Notes: generated by a model from the sequence alone, not told the origin. A stretch of 7,700 nucleotides of DNA from an uncultured Clostridia bacterium (GCA_945877525.1 CAMDVP010000145.1:1-7700); one strand, 5' to 3'; shown: positions 1 to 6,042, numbered from the stretch's first letter. Numbers and translations are program-made.

Positions 1-64
1 TAAGTATCGCACGATTCGTATGGTTCGTCAGGGCGCGGGATTATTGAGCGGTTACAGACAAAAG

Positions 65-103
65 AAGAGCGGGTCGCGCTGAACAGTGGCGCGGCCCGCT
101 CTT
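65..103 (-). terminator. Intrinsic terminator after the VanW-family gene, possibly bidirectional
   Basis: Bases 65-79 and 89-103 form a 15-bp stem with a single G-T wobble (74/94) around a 9-base loop at 80-88. On the minus strand the stem is followed by CTTTTG (64-59), a short T tract, and it starts only 12 bases past the VanW stop codon, so it should end the rex-vanW transcript. On the plus strand the T tract is also short (102-105), so a convergent gene to the left of the window could use the same hairpin. No recognisable coding sequence is seen in bases 1-64. Confidence 0.8.
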
Positions 104-115
104 TTCATGGATTTG

Positions 116-1927
116 TCAGTTATACTCGATGGTCTGCTGGTAGGCCCGGTATTTGGAGGTGCATAGCAGTTCCCGCTTGACTTCCACGCCGCTTTGATAC
201 CACACCTGATAGGTGCTGACCTCGTAGCCTTTGCGGGCCTGCACGGTGGTTTTCTGCGTGCCGGCGGGGAGGCTGGTGTTCTGTACATAGTTGATATCCG
301 TGGGGGCGGGGATGGTTTTGGTCACCTCGGATACCAGGTCGATGGTCACACCGTCGCCCAAGCTCATGCCGTAAATCTCCACCGTCACCTTCTGCTTGCT
401 GTAATAGGAAACGATGAAAATGGGCCAGTCGGTGTTGTTTCGGAATTTGAAATCCAGGTTGGGCCAGTTGACCGTGGCGTCCATGCCCTTCTCCACATAG
501 TTGGAGGGCCAGGCGTGAGGGCTGCGCTCGATGATTTCCAAATTGGCCCGGGCCACGGCGTTGAACAGGGTGGAACTGGTCTGGCACACGCCGCCGCCAA
601 TTTCATCCACGCTCTGGCCGCCGGAAATGGCTGCGGCTGCCTTGTAGCCCTTTTCCTCGGTACGCTGGCCGGTGGCGTTGTTGAAGGAGAAAATCTCGCC
701 GGGCAGCACGGTGGTGCCGTTGATGGCCTGAGCGGACAGGGACACATTGGTGTTCCTGTTGCTGTTGGAAGTGGTGGAGGTGGTGTAGGAGGAAATTTTG
801 CGGAAGGAATTCATCAACTCTGCTTTGGTAACCGGGGCCAGCAGGATTTCCGGCTCCACGGTGATGGTGGCGGTGCGGTTGCCGCCGTCCAGGGCGGCGA
901 TCACCTGGCTGTACAGCGCGTCCGCGTCAATGCGGCTGCCGGGGTAGTCGCTGTTAAAGGTAAAGCTGCGGGTGTTGAAGTCGAAGGTGGCCACCGAGGC
1001 GTTGACCGGCTCACGATCCACAAACTGGGCAATGCTGTCCGTCAGCTGCCGGATGGAGGAACGGTCGTAGGTCAGCTCGGTATACAGGCCCACAGGGCTG
1101 GTGCGCAGGGAAAGGGCGCTGTTCAGCCGCTCCTGGAAGGGGGTTACCCGGGTGCCGCGGATAGCGGTGGTGTTGCTGCGGCCCAGGGCGTAGGCCAGAT
1201 TGACCATATCTCCGGTATTGCGGGTCATGGGAACCTGGGAGGAGTCGATGCTCCAGCTTTTGTTTCCCACGTTCACGGTGACGGCGAATTCACCCCCGCC
1301 CTGGGCGCTGACCTGGCCGACGGCGGACAGCGCCTCCTCGCGGGTCATGCCGCCCACATCCACCCCGTCGATGTATACCCCGGGGTAAATCGTGCCGCTG
1401 TTCATGTAGCGGCGATAGGTCTTGTAGGTGTCGTAGCGCTCCTGGTCAAGTGTGATCACGCTGCCGTTGACGAAGGCACAGTTGGGCATGGTGGCGTACT
1501 GTACCCCCAGCAGCTGCGGGGCAAGAAACATGCCGATGGCCGCCACGCACAGCAGGCAAAGAAAAATTACCGCGCCCCACAGACCCCGGTGCGGGTCGCG
1601 GCGGCGGGGGCGGTCGGCTGTGGAATACACCCGGCCGTCCCGGTCATAGATATCGAAATCATCATAGACGATATCATCCTGCACCGGCTGGCGGAAGCGG
1701 CGCTCCTGGGGCGGGGGCTGGCGGTAGGCCTGCTGATACGCCCGTTGGCGCTCCTGCAGCTCCTCCGAGCGGCCCAGGGGCTGGCGGGAAGCGGCGCGGG
1801 GCTGACTGACGCTCTGACGGCGCGGGGCACGGGCGGTGGATTCCACCTGCAACTGCTCGCCCTCACCGTCGTAAATCCTCTGCTGGGCGCGGCGCGTCCG
1901 CCGCCCTTCCGTGGGGGTCTGAGACAT
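116..1927 (-). CDS. VanW-family membrane-anchored cell-wall protein with C-terminal G5-like domain
   Basis: A 603-residue protein. Residues 1 to about 110 are a charged, probably disordered cytoplasmic region rich in Arg, Gln and Pro with an acidic Asp/Tyr patch near 84-97. One membrane segment follows at about 116-142 (LWGAVIFLCLLCVAAIGMFL). The extracellular part has a region resembling the YoaR-type putative peptidoglycan-binding domain (about 185-375), a VanW domain (about 380-505, with the hallmark GGGVCQTSSTLFNA at 444-457) and a G5-like tail (about 530-603). The family is linked by name to vancomycin-resistance clusters, but its biochemical role is unknown; surface attachment to peptidoglycan is the usual inference. 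An ATG 15 codons upstream is open, but this start has GGAGGA at good spacing, and the upstream one lies inside rex. The gene follows rex by 22 bases, so the two are probably cotranscribed. A single VanW protein outside a van cluster does not imply glycopeptide resistance. Confidence 0.92.
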   Translation of the reverse strand: MSQTPTEGRRTRRAQQRIYDGEGEQLQVESTARAPRRQSVSQPRAASRQPLGRSEELQERQRAYQQAYRQPPPQERRFRQPVQDDIVYDDFDIYDRDGRVYSTADRPRRRDPHRGLWGAVIFLCLLCVAAIGMFLAPQLLGVQYATMPNCAFVNGSVITLDQERYDTYKTYRRYMNSGTIYPGVYIDGVDVGGMTREEALSAVGQVSAQGGGEFAVTVNVGNKSWSIDSSQVPMTRNTGDMVNLAYALGRSNTTAIRGTRVTPFQERLNSALSLRTSPVGLYTELTYDRSSIRQLTDSIAQFVDREPVNASVATFDFNTRSFTFNSDYPGSRIDADALYSQVIAALDGGNRTATITVEPEILLAPVTKAELMNSFRKISSYTTSTTSNSNRNTNVSLSAQAINGTTVLPGEIFSFNNATGQRTEEKGYKAAAAISGGQSVDEIGGGVCQTSSTLFNAVARANLEIIERSPHAWPSNYVEKGMDATVNWPNLDFKFRNNTDWPIFIVSYYSKQKVTVEIYGMSLGDGVTIDLVSEVTKTIPAPTDINYVQNTSLPAGTQKTTVQARKGYEVSTYQVWYQSGVEVKRELLCTSKYRAYQQTIEYN

Positions 1928-1933
1928 GGATCG

Positions 1934-1940
1934 TCCTCCT
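1934..1940 (-). promoter_or_regulatory. Ribosome binding site that fixes the VanW-family start
   Basis: The minus strand reads AGGAGGA six bases before the ATG at 1927-1925. It lies wholly in the short gap after the rex stop codon, which favours this start over the in-frame ATG at 1972 inside rex. Confidence 0.85.
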
Positions 1941-1949
1941 GGTACGGGC

Positions 1950-2582
1950 TCAGCCGTCGTCGCGGTGAGCAATTCGATAGGATAGAATCTGCAGACTGTC
2001 GCTCAGGTGCACGTTGACCACGATCATGTCGGCAGGATGGTTCAGGTCGGTGGGCGCAAAGTTCCACACCGCGCGAACGCCTCCTGCGTACAGCCTGTCC
2101 AGGTTTTCCTGGGCGCAGTGGGTGGGGGTGGCCAGCACGGCGATGTCCACCTTGTAGCCGGAGAGGAAGTTCTCCAGTTCCTCCATGGGGTAGATGGGGA
2201 TATTTCCCATCCGGGTGCCTACCTTGTCCGGCGCCACGTCGAACATGGCAATGGTTTCAAAGCCTTCCCGGGAGAAGGTGGGATAGCGCGCCACGGCGGA
2301 GCCGATGCTGCCTGCGCCCAGGATGATGAGCCTGTGCAGCCTGTCCAGGCCGAGAATTTCGCCAATGTGCCCCTTCAGCTCGGAAACCTTGTATCCATAG
2401 CCCTGACGGCCAAAGCCGCCGAAGCAATTGATATCCTGACGAATCTGCGAAGGGGTCAGCTGCATGCGCTTGCCCAGCTCCTGGGAGGAAATCTGGGTCA
2501 CGCCGGCTGCCTCCAGCTCGCGCAAATGACGGTAATACCCGGGCAAGCGGCGGATCACCGCGTCCGAAACATAGCCTGCCAT
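1950..2582 (-). CDS. rex: Redox-sensing transcriptional repressor Rex
   Basis: A 210-residue protein, the normal length for Rex (about 205-220). The N-terminal winged-helix DNA-binding domain (about 1-75) carries the family recognition region ISSQELGKRMQLTPSQIRQD and then the typical FGGFGRQGYGY at about 54-64. The second half is a Rossmann fold with the dinucleotide motif GAGSIGSA near 88-95, followed by the expected aspartate in MFDVAPDKVG. Rex senses the NADH/NAD+ ratio: NADH binding releases it from operators ahead of fermentation and respiration genes. Four-residue-scale motifs and length all agree, with no broken residues seen. A GTG 16 codons upstream is in frame but sits at about the predicted transcript start and lacks a ribosome binding site, so the ATG at 2582 preceded by AAGGAGG is preferred. 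It is the first gene of a probable rex-vanW operon with its own promoter. Confidence 0.95.
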   Translation of the reverse strand: MAGYVSDAVIRRLPGYYRHLRELEAAGVTQISSQELGKRMQLTPSQIRQDINCFGGFGRQGYGYKVSELKGHIGEILGLDRLHRLIILGAGSIGSAVARYPTFSREGFETIAMFDVAPDKVGTRMGNIPIYPMEELENFLSGYKVDIAVLATPTHCAQENLDRLYAGGVRAVWNFAPTDLNHPADMIVVNVHLSDSLQILSYRIAHRDDG

Positions 2583-2587
2583 GGCTG

Positions 2588-2594
2588 CCTCCTT
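2588..2594 (-). promoter_or_regulatory. Ribosome binding site that fixes the rex start
   Basis: AAGGAGG on the minus strand, five bases before the ATG at 2582-2580. It decides between this start and the upstream in-frame GTG at 2630. Confidence 0.85.
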
Positions 2595-2596
2595 GC

Positions 2597-2611
2597 CCCA
2601 TGCGTCATGGG
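2597..2611 (-). repeat. Short perfect inverted repeat in the rex leader
   Basis: CCCATG and CATGGG flank three bases (2603-2605) and end two bases before the rex ribosome binding site. In RNA it would form a 6-bp hairpin beside the site; in DNA it could be a small operator. It does not match the Rex operator consensus known from other Bacillota (TTGTGA-type half sites). Function unknown. Confidence 0.45.
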
Positions 2612-2632
2612 ACTCAAAAAGTATGTTCACTA

Positions 2633-2662
2633 ATTATACCACATCAAGCCGCCCTTTGACAA
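2633..2662 (-). promoter_or_regulatory. Sigma-A type promoter for rex-vanW with extended -10
   Basis: On the minus strand TTGTCA (2662-2657) and TATAAT (2638-2633) are 18 bases apart, and a TG one base before TATAAT makes an extended -10. The predicted transcript start near 2626 gives a leader of about 44 bases ahead of the rex ATG. The -35 lies inside an imperfect dyad (CCCTT / AAGGG, 2652-2665), a possible operator. Confidence 0.85.
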
Positions 2663-2705
2663 GGGATGGGGCGGTTTATGCTGAAAATGTTGCAGGATGT
2701 TGTGG

Positions 2706-2741
2706 AAAAAGAAGAAAAGCAAAGCATAGCTGGCGCCATGC
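2706..2741 (-). terminator. Intrinsic terminator after the esterase pair
   Basis: Bases 2741-2724 on the minus strand fold as a 7-bp stem (GCATGGC / GCTATGC, one G-T wobble) with a GCCA loop, followed directly by the T-rich run TTTGCTTTTCTTCTTTTT (2723-2706). It sits 27 bases past the stop of the CE15-like gene and upstream of the rex promoter, the place where the esterase transcript should end. Confidence 0.65.
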
Positions 2742-2767
2742 ATGCAGGGGACGCTTCCCTGTGCTGC

Positions 2768-3850
2768 TTAAACGCATGTTTGTGTTTGCGGTGCCATGTG
2801 CTTTCGGATAAAATCCATATAATACAGCCAGTCCTTCCGGCTCAGGAAATGCACGCCGTCCCGTATACGGTAGGCGATGTGTCCTTCGGCATATTCGGCG
2901 GGGACTGTCGCGGGCTCCTGCGGGCCGACGAAGCCGTGAAGGCGGTGAAGGGCCCAGGCGGGGGAAGCCGCGACGCAGCACAGCTGCTGGGAGTATGGAT
3001 CCGCCCAGGTGTCCTGCTCGGCGCTGCACACGGCTACAAAGCGCGGTGCAATGGCAGCCATGAGAAAATGCTGATCGAAGGGCATGTGGGAAGGATTGGC
3101 TGCGTATTTGCTGCGGTTGCCGCAGAACCAGAAGGGGAAGGCCTCGGCCATCACGGCAATGGTTTCCGCACCGGGGTGCTTGGTTTGCTCCAGCGCATCG
3201 CCGCCGCAGCCTGCGTTGTTGGCCAGCACAAAGCGGAAGCGTTCGTCAAGCGCGCCGCACAAAAGTGCCGCCTTGCCCAGCCGGGAGTGGCCGATAACCG
3301 CCATGTTCTGCGGATCCACCGCGGGATGCGTGGCAAGATAATCCGCCGCGCGGCTGGCGGCAAAGCCCCACATGGACAACTTTCCCCAGTCGGTTGCCGG
3401 GTCGCGGCGCGGATAGCATCCCGCCAGGCCGGAGGACATGTCGGCATCATCGGAGGTTACGTCCGTATAGCACAGGTGCGCCAGGGCGAAGCCGTTGTCA
3501 ATGATTTCCTCCACCGGGGTGTAGGCATTATACACATCAGACTGAAAGCTCAGGCTCAGCAGCAGCGGATGGGGATGCCCGTCTGCGGGATAGAGGAACT
3601 GCAGGGGAAAGGAAAAAGCGCCGGAGGGCGTATCGAAGGAAATGACGAGGCGCTCGTGCCGGGCATGACCGGCGCAGCAGGGGGATACGATTTCCTGCAG
3701 TGTGCCCTGCGCGCAGCCTGTGAAGGCGGGACGGATGCCGTATTCCTCCCGCTCCAGGATGCTGAGCAGCTCCCTGCGGCGCTTCTGCCACTGGGCGGGG
3801 GTGGTTACCGGCGTGCCGTCCAGGAAGGTCAGCAAATCGGGGATGAACAT
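2768..3850 (-). CDS. CE15-like (glucuronoyl-esterase-type) alpha/beta hydrolase
   Basis: A 360-residue alpha/beta hydrolase. The nucleophile motif GHSRLGKAA is at 187-195 (Ser189), followed by DERFRFVLANNAGCGGDAL (202-220), a block typical of bacterial CE15-like proteins. SAEQDTWADP (276-285) supplies acidic candidates (Glu278, Asp280), and RDGVHFLSRKDW (330-341) supplies the likely catalytic His334. CE15 enzymes cleave the ester between 4-O-methyl-glucuronic acid of xylan and lignin alcohols. The position about 23 residues after the serine, where classical CE15 enzymes carry the acid, is Asn here, so the acid probably comes from the later loop. No signal peptide is seen, so it is likely cytoplasmic and may act on imported oligosaccharides. 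It starts 29 bases after the CE7 gene stop, with GAGGTG eight bases ahead of the ATG. The fold is secure, but the exact substrate is not; a related sugar esterase is possible. Confidence 0.78.
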   Translation of the reverse strand: MFIPDLLTFLDGTPVTTPAQWQKRRRELLSILEREEYGIRPAFTGCAQGTLQEIVSPCCAGHARHERLVISFDTPSGAFSFPLQFLYPADGHPHPLLLSLSFQSDVYNAYTPVEEIIDNGFALAHLCYTDVTSDDADMSSGLAGCYPRRDPATDWGKLSMWGFAASRAADYLATHPAVDPQNMAVIGHSRLGKAALLCGALDERFRFVLANNAGCGGDALEQTKHPGAETIAVMAEAFPFWFCGNRSKYAANPSHMPFDQHFLMAAIAPRFVAVCSAEQDTWADPYSQQLCCVAASPAWALHRLHGFVGPQEPATVPAEYAEGHIAYRIRDGVHFLSRKDWLYYMDFIRKHMAPQTQTCV

Positions 3851-3879
3851 GGTGACTTCACCTCACAACTCGGATGAAA

Positions 3880-4851
3880 TCAGTGGCTTTGCATGCCCAT
3901 CAGGAAAGTCAGGGCCAGGTCGTCGGCCTCGGGCAGATACTCGTGCCCGAAATCGGGATAGAACACCACGCGCTTGGGGCTGAGAATCTTGTTGTATGCG
4001 GCAAACTGGGTGGACGGCGGGCAGATGGTGTCGATCAGTCCGGTGAACATCATCACCTCCGCCCTGATGCGGTGGGCCAGATGCTGATTGTCAATGTATC
4101 CCAGCAGCGTGAAGATTTCCTCCTCCCGCTCGTGCCGGGGGTCAAAGGAGCGGAAATAGCTGCGAAGCTCTGCGTAGGCGTTCACATCCAGATCCATGTC
4201 CCACACGCGCCGATAGTCGCACAGGAAGGGGAAGGTGGGGGCAATGCGGTTCAGGCCGGGGGTCAGCGCCGCGCAGGCCAGGGTCAGGCCGCCGCCCTGG
4301 GAGCCGCCCATGGCCCCCACGCGGGTTTCATCCACCTCGGGCATGGCCATGAGGATTCTTGCCAGCTGCGCGGTATCCAGGAAAATGTCCCGGTAGAGCA
4401 GCTTTTCAGGCCGGCGCTCCTCCAGCCCGCGGATGATCTGCCCGCACTGGGTGTTGCCCTTTACACCGCCCACATCCTCGGAAAGCCCGGCCTGTCCGCG
4501 GCAATCCATGGCCGCCACAATGAAGCCCGCCTGCACATGGGCCAGCAGCTGGGCATAATCCGGCGATTTTCCCGGATATCCATGGAACACCAGCAGCGCG
4601 GGCATGGGTGCGCTAATGTGCCGCGGGCGCAGGAACTTGGCGTGGATGCGCGCACCGTTTACGCCGGTGAAATAAAGGTGATAGCAGCCCACCTGCGGCG
4701 TTTGAAAGGAGGCCTCCTCCAGGGTGAAGGCGGTGCCAAGGGTTTCCATTTCCGAAACAGAGCGATCCCAGAAGGCGTCCAGATCCGCCGGGCACGGGTT
4801 CATTCCTTTGTAAGCGTACAGCTCCTCTACGGGCATATCGACAATAGGCAT
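3880..4851 (-). CDS. CE7-family acetyl xylan esterase / cephalosporin C deacetylase
   Basis: A 323-residue protein, the standard CE7 length (about 315-325), and complete. All three signatures are present: RGQ at 118-120, the nucleophile motif GGSQGG at 182-187 (Ser184) and the HE motif at 303-304. Asp274 in TGLIDTICPP and His303 complete the triad. CE7 enzymes remove acetyl groups from short acetylated xylo-oligosaccharides and, with loose specificity, from cephalosporin C. The known members act inside the cell, which fits the lack of a signal peptide. The ATG is preceded by GGGAGGA at six bases. It is the first gene of a two-gene unit with the CE15-like hydrolase, consistent with a job in trimming decorated hemicellulose fragments. 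No glycosidase or sugar transporter lies in the window. No convincing promoter is found upstream, but a dyad lies directly ahead of the ribosome binding site. Confidence 0.92.
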   Translation of the reverse strand: MPIVDMPVEELYAYKGMNPCPADLDAFWDRSVSEMETLGTAFTLEEASFQTPQVGCYHLYFTGVNGARIHAKFLRPRHISAPMPALLVFHGYPGKSPDYAQLLAHVQAGFIVAAMDCRGQAGLSEDVGGVKGNTQCGQIIRGLEERRPEKLLYRDIFLDTAQLARILMAMPEVDETRVGAMGGSQGGGLTLACAALTPGLNRIAPTFPFLCDYRRVWDMDLDVNAYAELRSYFRSFDPRHEREEEIFTLLGYIDNQHLAHRIRAEVMMFTGLIDTICPPSTQFAAYNKILSPKRVVFYPDFGHEYLPEADDLALTFLMGMQSH

Positions 4852-4864
4852 GCGTATTCCTCCC

Positions 4865-4890
4865 TGTTATTGGAAATATTCCGATAAACA
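4865..4890. promoter_or_regulatory. Imperfect dyad next to the CE7 ribosome binding site, candidate operator
   Basis: TGTTATTGGAA and TTCCGATAAACA form an imperfect inverted repeat around ATA, matching in TGTT, AT and GGAA with one extra base in one arm. It abuts the GGGAGGA site (4858-4864), where a bound repressor could block transcription or initiation. It does not match the catabolite-response consensus. The assignment as an operator is inference. Confidence 0.4.
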
Positions 4891-4932
4891 CAATGATTCG
4901 ACGCGCAGGAGGTATTTTCCCCCTGGACGGGC

Positions 4933-4972
4933 AAAAAAACATGGCGCGCAGCCGGACAAAAGGGTTGCGCGC
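4933..4972 (-). terminator. Probable intrinsic terminator upstream of the esterase unit
   Basis: Bases 4972-4963 and 4953-4944 form a 10-bp GC-rich stem (one G-T wobble) around a 9-base loop. On the minus strand a run of seven T (4939-4933) follows after a 4-base gap. It would stop reading from the exporter-phosphatase unit before the esterase genes. Because it lies between a structured element and the CE7 start, it could also be a regulated leader terminator. Confidence 0.6.
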
Positions 4973-5019
4973 GCGTGCCTTATACTTTTCTTGCTAAAAC
5001 AATTGATTTTCTGAAGGCA

Positions 5020-5227
5020 AAGGTTTCGCGCCTGCGGGCAGCGTCCGCAGCCTCAATCATCGCGGCCCAGGGCCGCTCGTTTCGGCTGACTCGTTCGGCT
5101 TTCTCATTGTCGCCACTGGCGACGAAAGCCTCACTCCTCAAAGGGCTTTGCGATCATTGTCGCTCCGCTTTCGACTTCCGCCTTCGGCGGACTCGCCACT
5201 GGCGAGCCGTCGCCCTTTGGAAACCTT
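5020..5227. repeat. Multi-hairpin structured intergenic element
   Basis: This is the core of the 418-base gene-free gap at 4852-5269. Two long-range pairs organise it: AAGGTTTC (5020-5027) with GAAACCTT (5220-5227), and CAAAGGGC (5139-5146) with GCCCTTTG (5212-5219). The two right arms are directly adjacent. Inside the outer pair lie hairpins at 5032-5050 (CTGCGG/CCGCAG), 5062-5076 (GCGGCC/GGCCGC) and 5097-5130 (GGCTTTC, bulge, GTCGCC/GGCGAC, GAAAGCC). Inside the inner pair lie hairpins at 5178-5190 (CCGCC/GGCGG) and 5192-5206 (CTCGCC/GGCGAG). TCGCCACTGGCGA occurs twice (5110, 5193), TCATTGTCGC twice (5104, 5154), and CTCGTT(T)CGGCT twice (5076, 5090). It could be a structured RNA on either strand, a leader ahead of the CE7 terminator, or a copy of a dispersed intergenic repeat family. 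No known riboswitch class is recognised and no clear promoter is seen for it. Confidence 0.65.
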
Positions 5228-5269
5228 CGGGGCCGTTCTCTTGATACGATTTTTTAATGCAGCACAGTC

Positions 5270-6019
5270 TTATTCTTCATCCCATTCGGGCGGACAGGTG
5301 GAATCGCGCCCTGTATAGCATTCGGGATATAGTCCGGCGGTGGAGTAGCGCTCGTCCCCTGCATACAGATGGGACAGGTCTCCCAGCTGCATACAGCGGA
5401 AAACGACCTCGCCCTTCACCCGCTCCTCGGTAATCAGCGTGGTGACCGAGGAGGGCTGAGCGCAAAAGCCCTGCCACAGCGAAACCGGCGATATGCCAGT
5501 CAGGTGGGCCAACATGGCCATGGCGATGCCGAAATGGCAGAAGATGAGGATGGTGTCGTTTCCGTTGTGGCTGCACAGATACAGGTCGTCCTGGCGCACA
5601 TAGCCGTGGTGGGCCAGCAGCGTGTCCAGACCCTCGCAGGTTTCCTGCCAGATCTGCGCGACATCGCCGCCCTGCACAAGGCTGTCCCCCAGCCAGGCGC
5701 GCCTGTCCCGCAGGGCTTCGTGGGGCTGCCACAAGCGGGGCTGAAAGTCCCAGGGTATGCGGGACTCGCCGCTTTGCGTGTCAACGCACCGCCCGCGGAA
5801 CTCCGCCAGCCAGGGTAGGGTCTCCGCCGTACGGCCCAGCTTTTTCAGAGTATAGGCGGCGGTATCCTGCGCGCGGCCCAGGGGAGAGACATAAATGCCG
5901 GATATATCCGGAATCCGGCACAGCCGTCGGGAAAGCAGCTCCGCCTCTCTGCGTCCCTTTTCCGTCAGGGAATCCACGGCGTAGTCCGGCTCGGCGTGCC
6001 GGATAAGCATGAGCTTCAT
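5270..6019 (-). CDS. Histidine phosphatase family protein (phosphoglycerate mutase-like)
   Basis: A 249-residue protein of the branch-1 histidine phosphatase fold. The catalytic LIRHAEP is at 5-11, with Arg7 and the phosphorylated His8. The second arginine is in SPLGRAQDTA (Arg49), an acidic residue is in AEFRGR near 72-77, and the second catalytic histidine is in FCHFGIAMAML (His162). All expected active-site positions are present, so it is probably an active phosphatase acting on a small phosphorylated metabolite; the substrate cannot be read from the sequence. The C-terminal tail (about 205-249) extends past the core fold. The ATG is preceded by AAAGGAGG at eight bases and lies 23 bases past the ABC transporter stop, so the two genes are probably cotranscribed. 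No membrane segment or signal peptide is seen. The name cobC or gpm would over-interpret it, as no cobalamin or glycolysis gene is nearby. Confidence 0.9.
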   Translation of the reverse strand: MKLMLIRHAEPDYAVDSLTEKGRREAELLSRRLCRIPDISGIYVSPLGRAQDTAAYTLKKLGRTAETLPWLAEFRGRCVDTQSGESRIPWDFQPRLWQPHEALRDRRAWLGDSLVQGGDVAQIWQETCEGLDTLLAHHGYVRQDDLYLCSHNGNDTILIFCHFGIAMAMLAHLTGISPVSLWQGFCAQPSSVTTLITEERVKGEVVFRCMQLGDLSHLYAGDERYSTAGLYPECYTGRDSTCPPEWDEE

Positions 6020-6042
6020 GGAAAAATCCTCCTTTTGTGCGG

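Noticed and set aside
1..64. 3' end of a plus-strand gene entering from the left
   Set aside because: Frames ending at 47 or 82 are possible, but the fragments are too short to recognise and the second ends inside the terminator loop.
116..1927. Vancomycin-resistance determinant
   Set aside because: VanW-domain proteins are widespread in Clostridia; no vanH, ligase, vanX or two-component system is present.
1928..1972. Longer start (15 extra codons) for the VanW-family gene
   Set aside because: The extra start lies within rex and lacks a ribosome binding site, whereas AGGAGGA sits ahead of the ATG at 1927.
194..2017. Plus-strand 607-codon open frame antisense to the VanW-family gene
   Set aside because: It is a codon-position shadow of a GC-rich gene: Gly/Ala/Val/His-rich low-complexity translation, no family motif, and it is opposite a clear VanW protein.
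2583..2630. Longer start (GTG, 16 extra codons) for rex
   Set aside because: It falls at about the predicted transcript start, only a few bases past the -10, and the extra residues do not belong to the Rex family.
2007..2633. Plus-strand 208-codon open frame antisense to rex
   Set aside because: The minus strand encodes a full-length Rex with all motifs, so this frame is a shadow.
2666..4887. Plus-strand open frames of 403 and 337 codons antisense to the two esterase genes
   Set aside because: The minus strand holds intact catalytic motifs for both esterases; the antisense translations show no motif and have unusual His/Gly/Gln-rich composition.
5020..5227. CRISPR array
   Set aside because: The duplications are short, unevenly spaced and part of hairpins; there is no regular repeat-spacer pattern and no cas gene.
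4975..5244. Plus-strand 89-codon reading frame beginning with GTG across the structured element
   Set aside because: It starts at the edge of the terminator hairpin, has no well-placed ribosome binding site, and its sequence is simply the translation of the hairpins and repeats, with no recognisable fold. A repeat-borne spurious frame is more likely.
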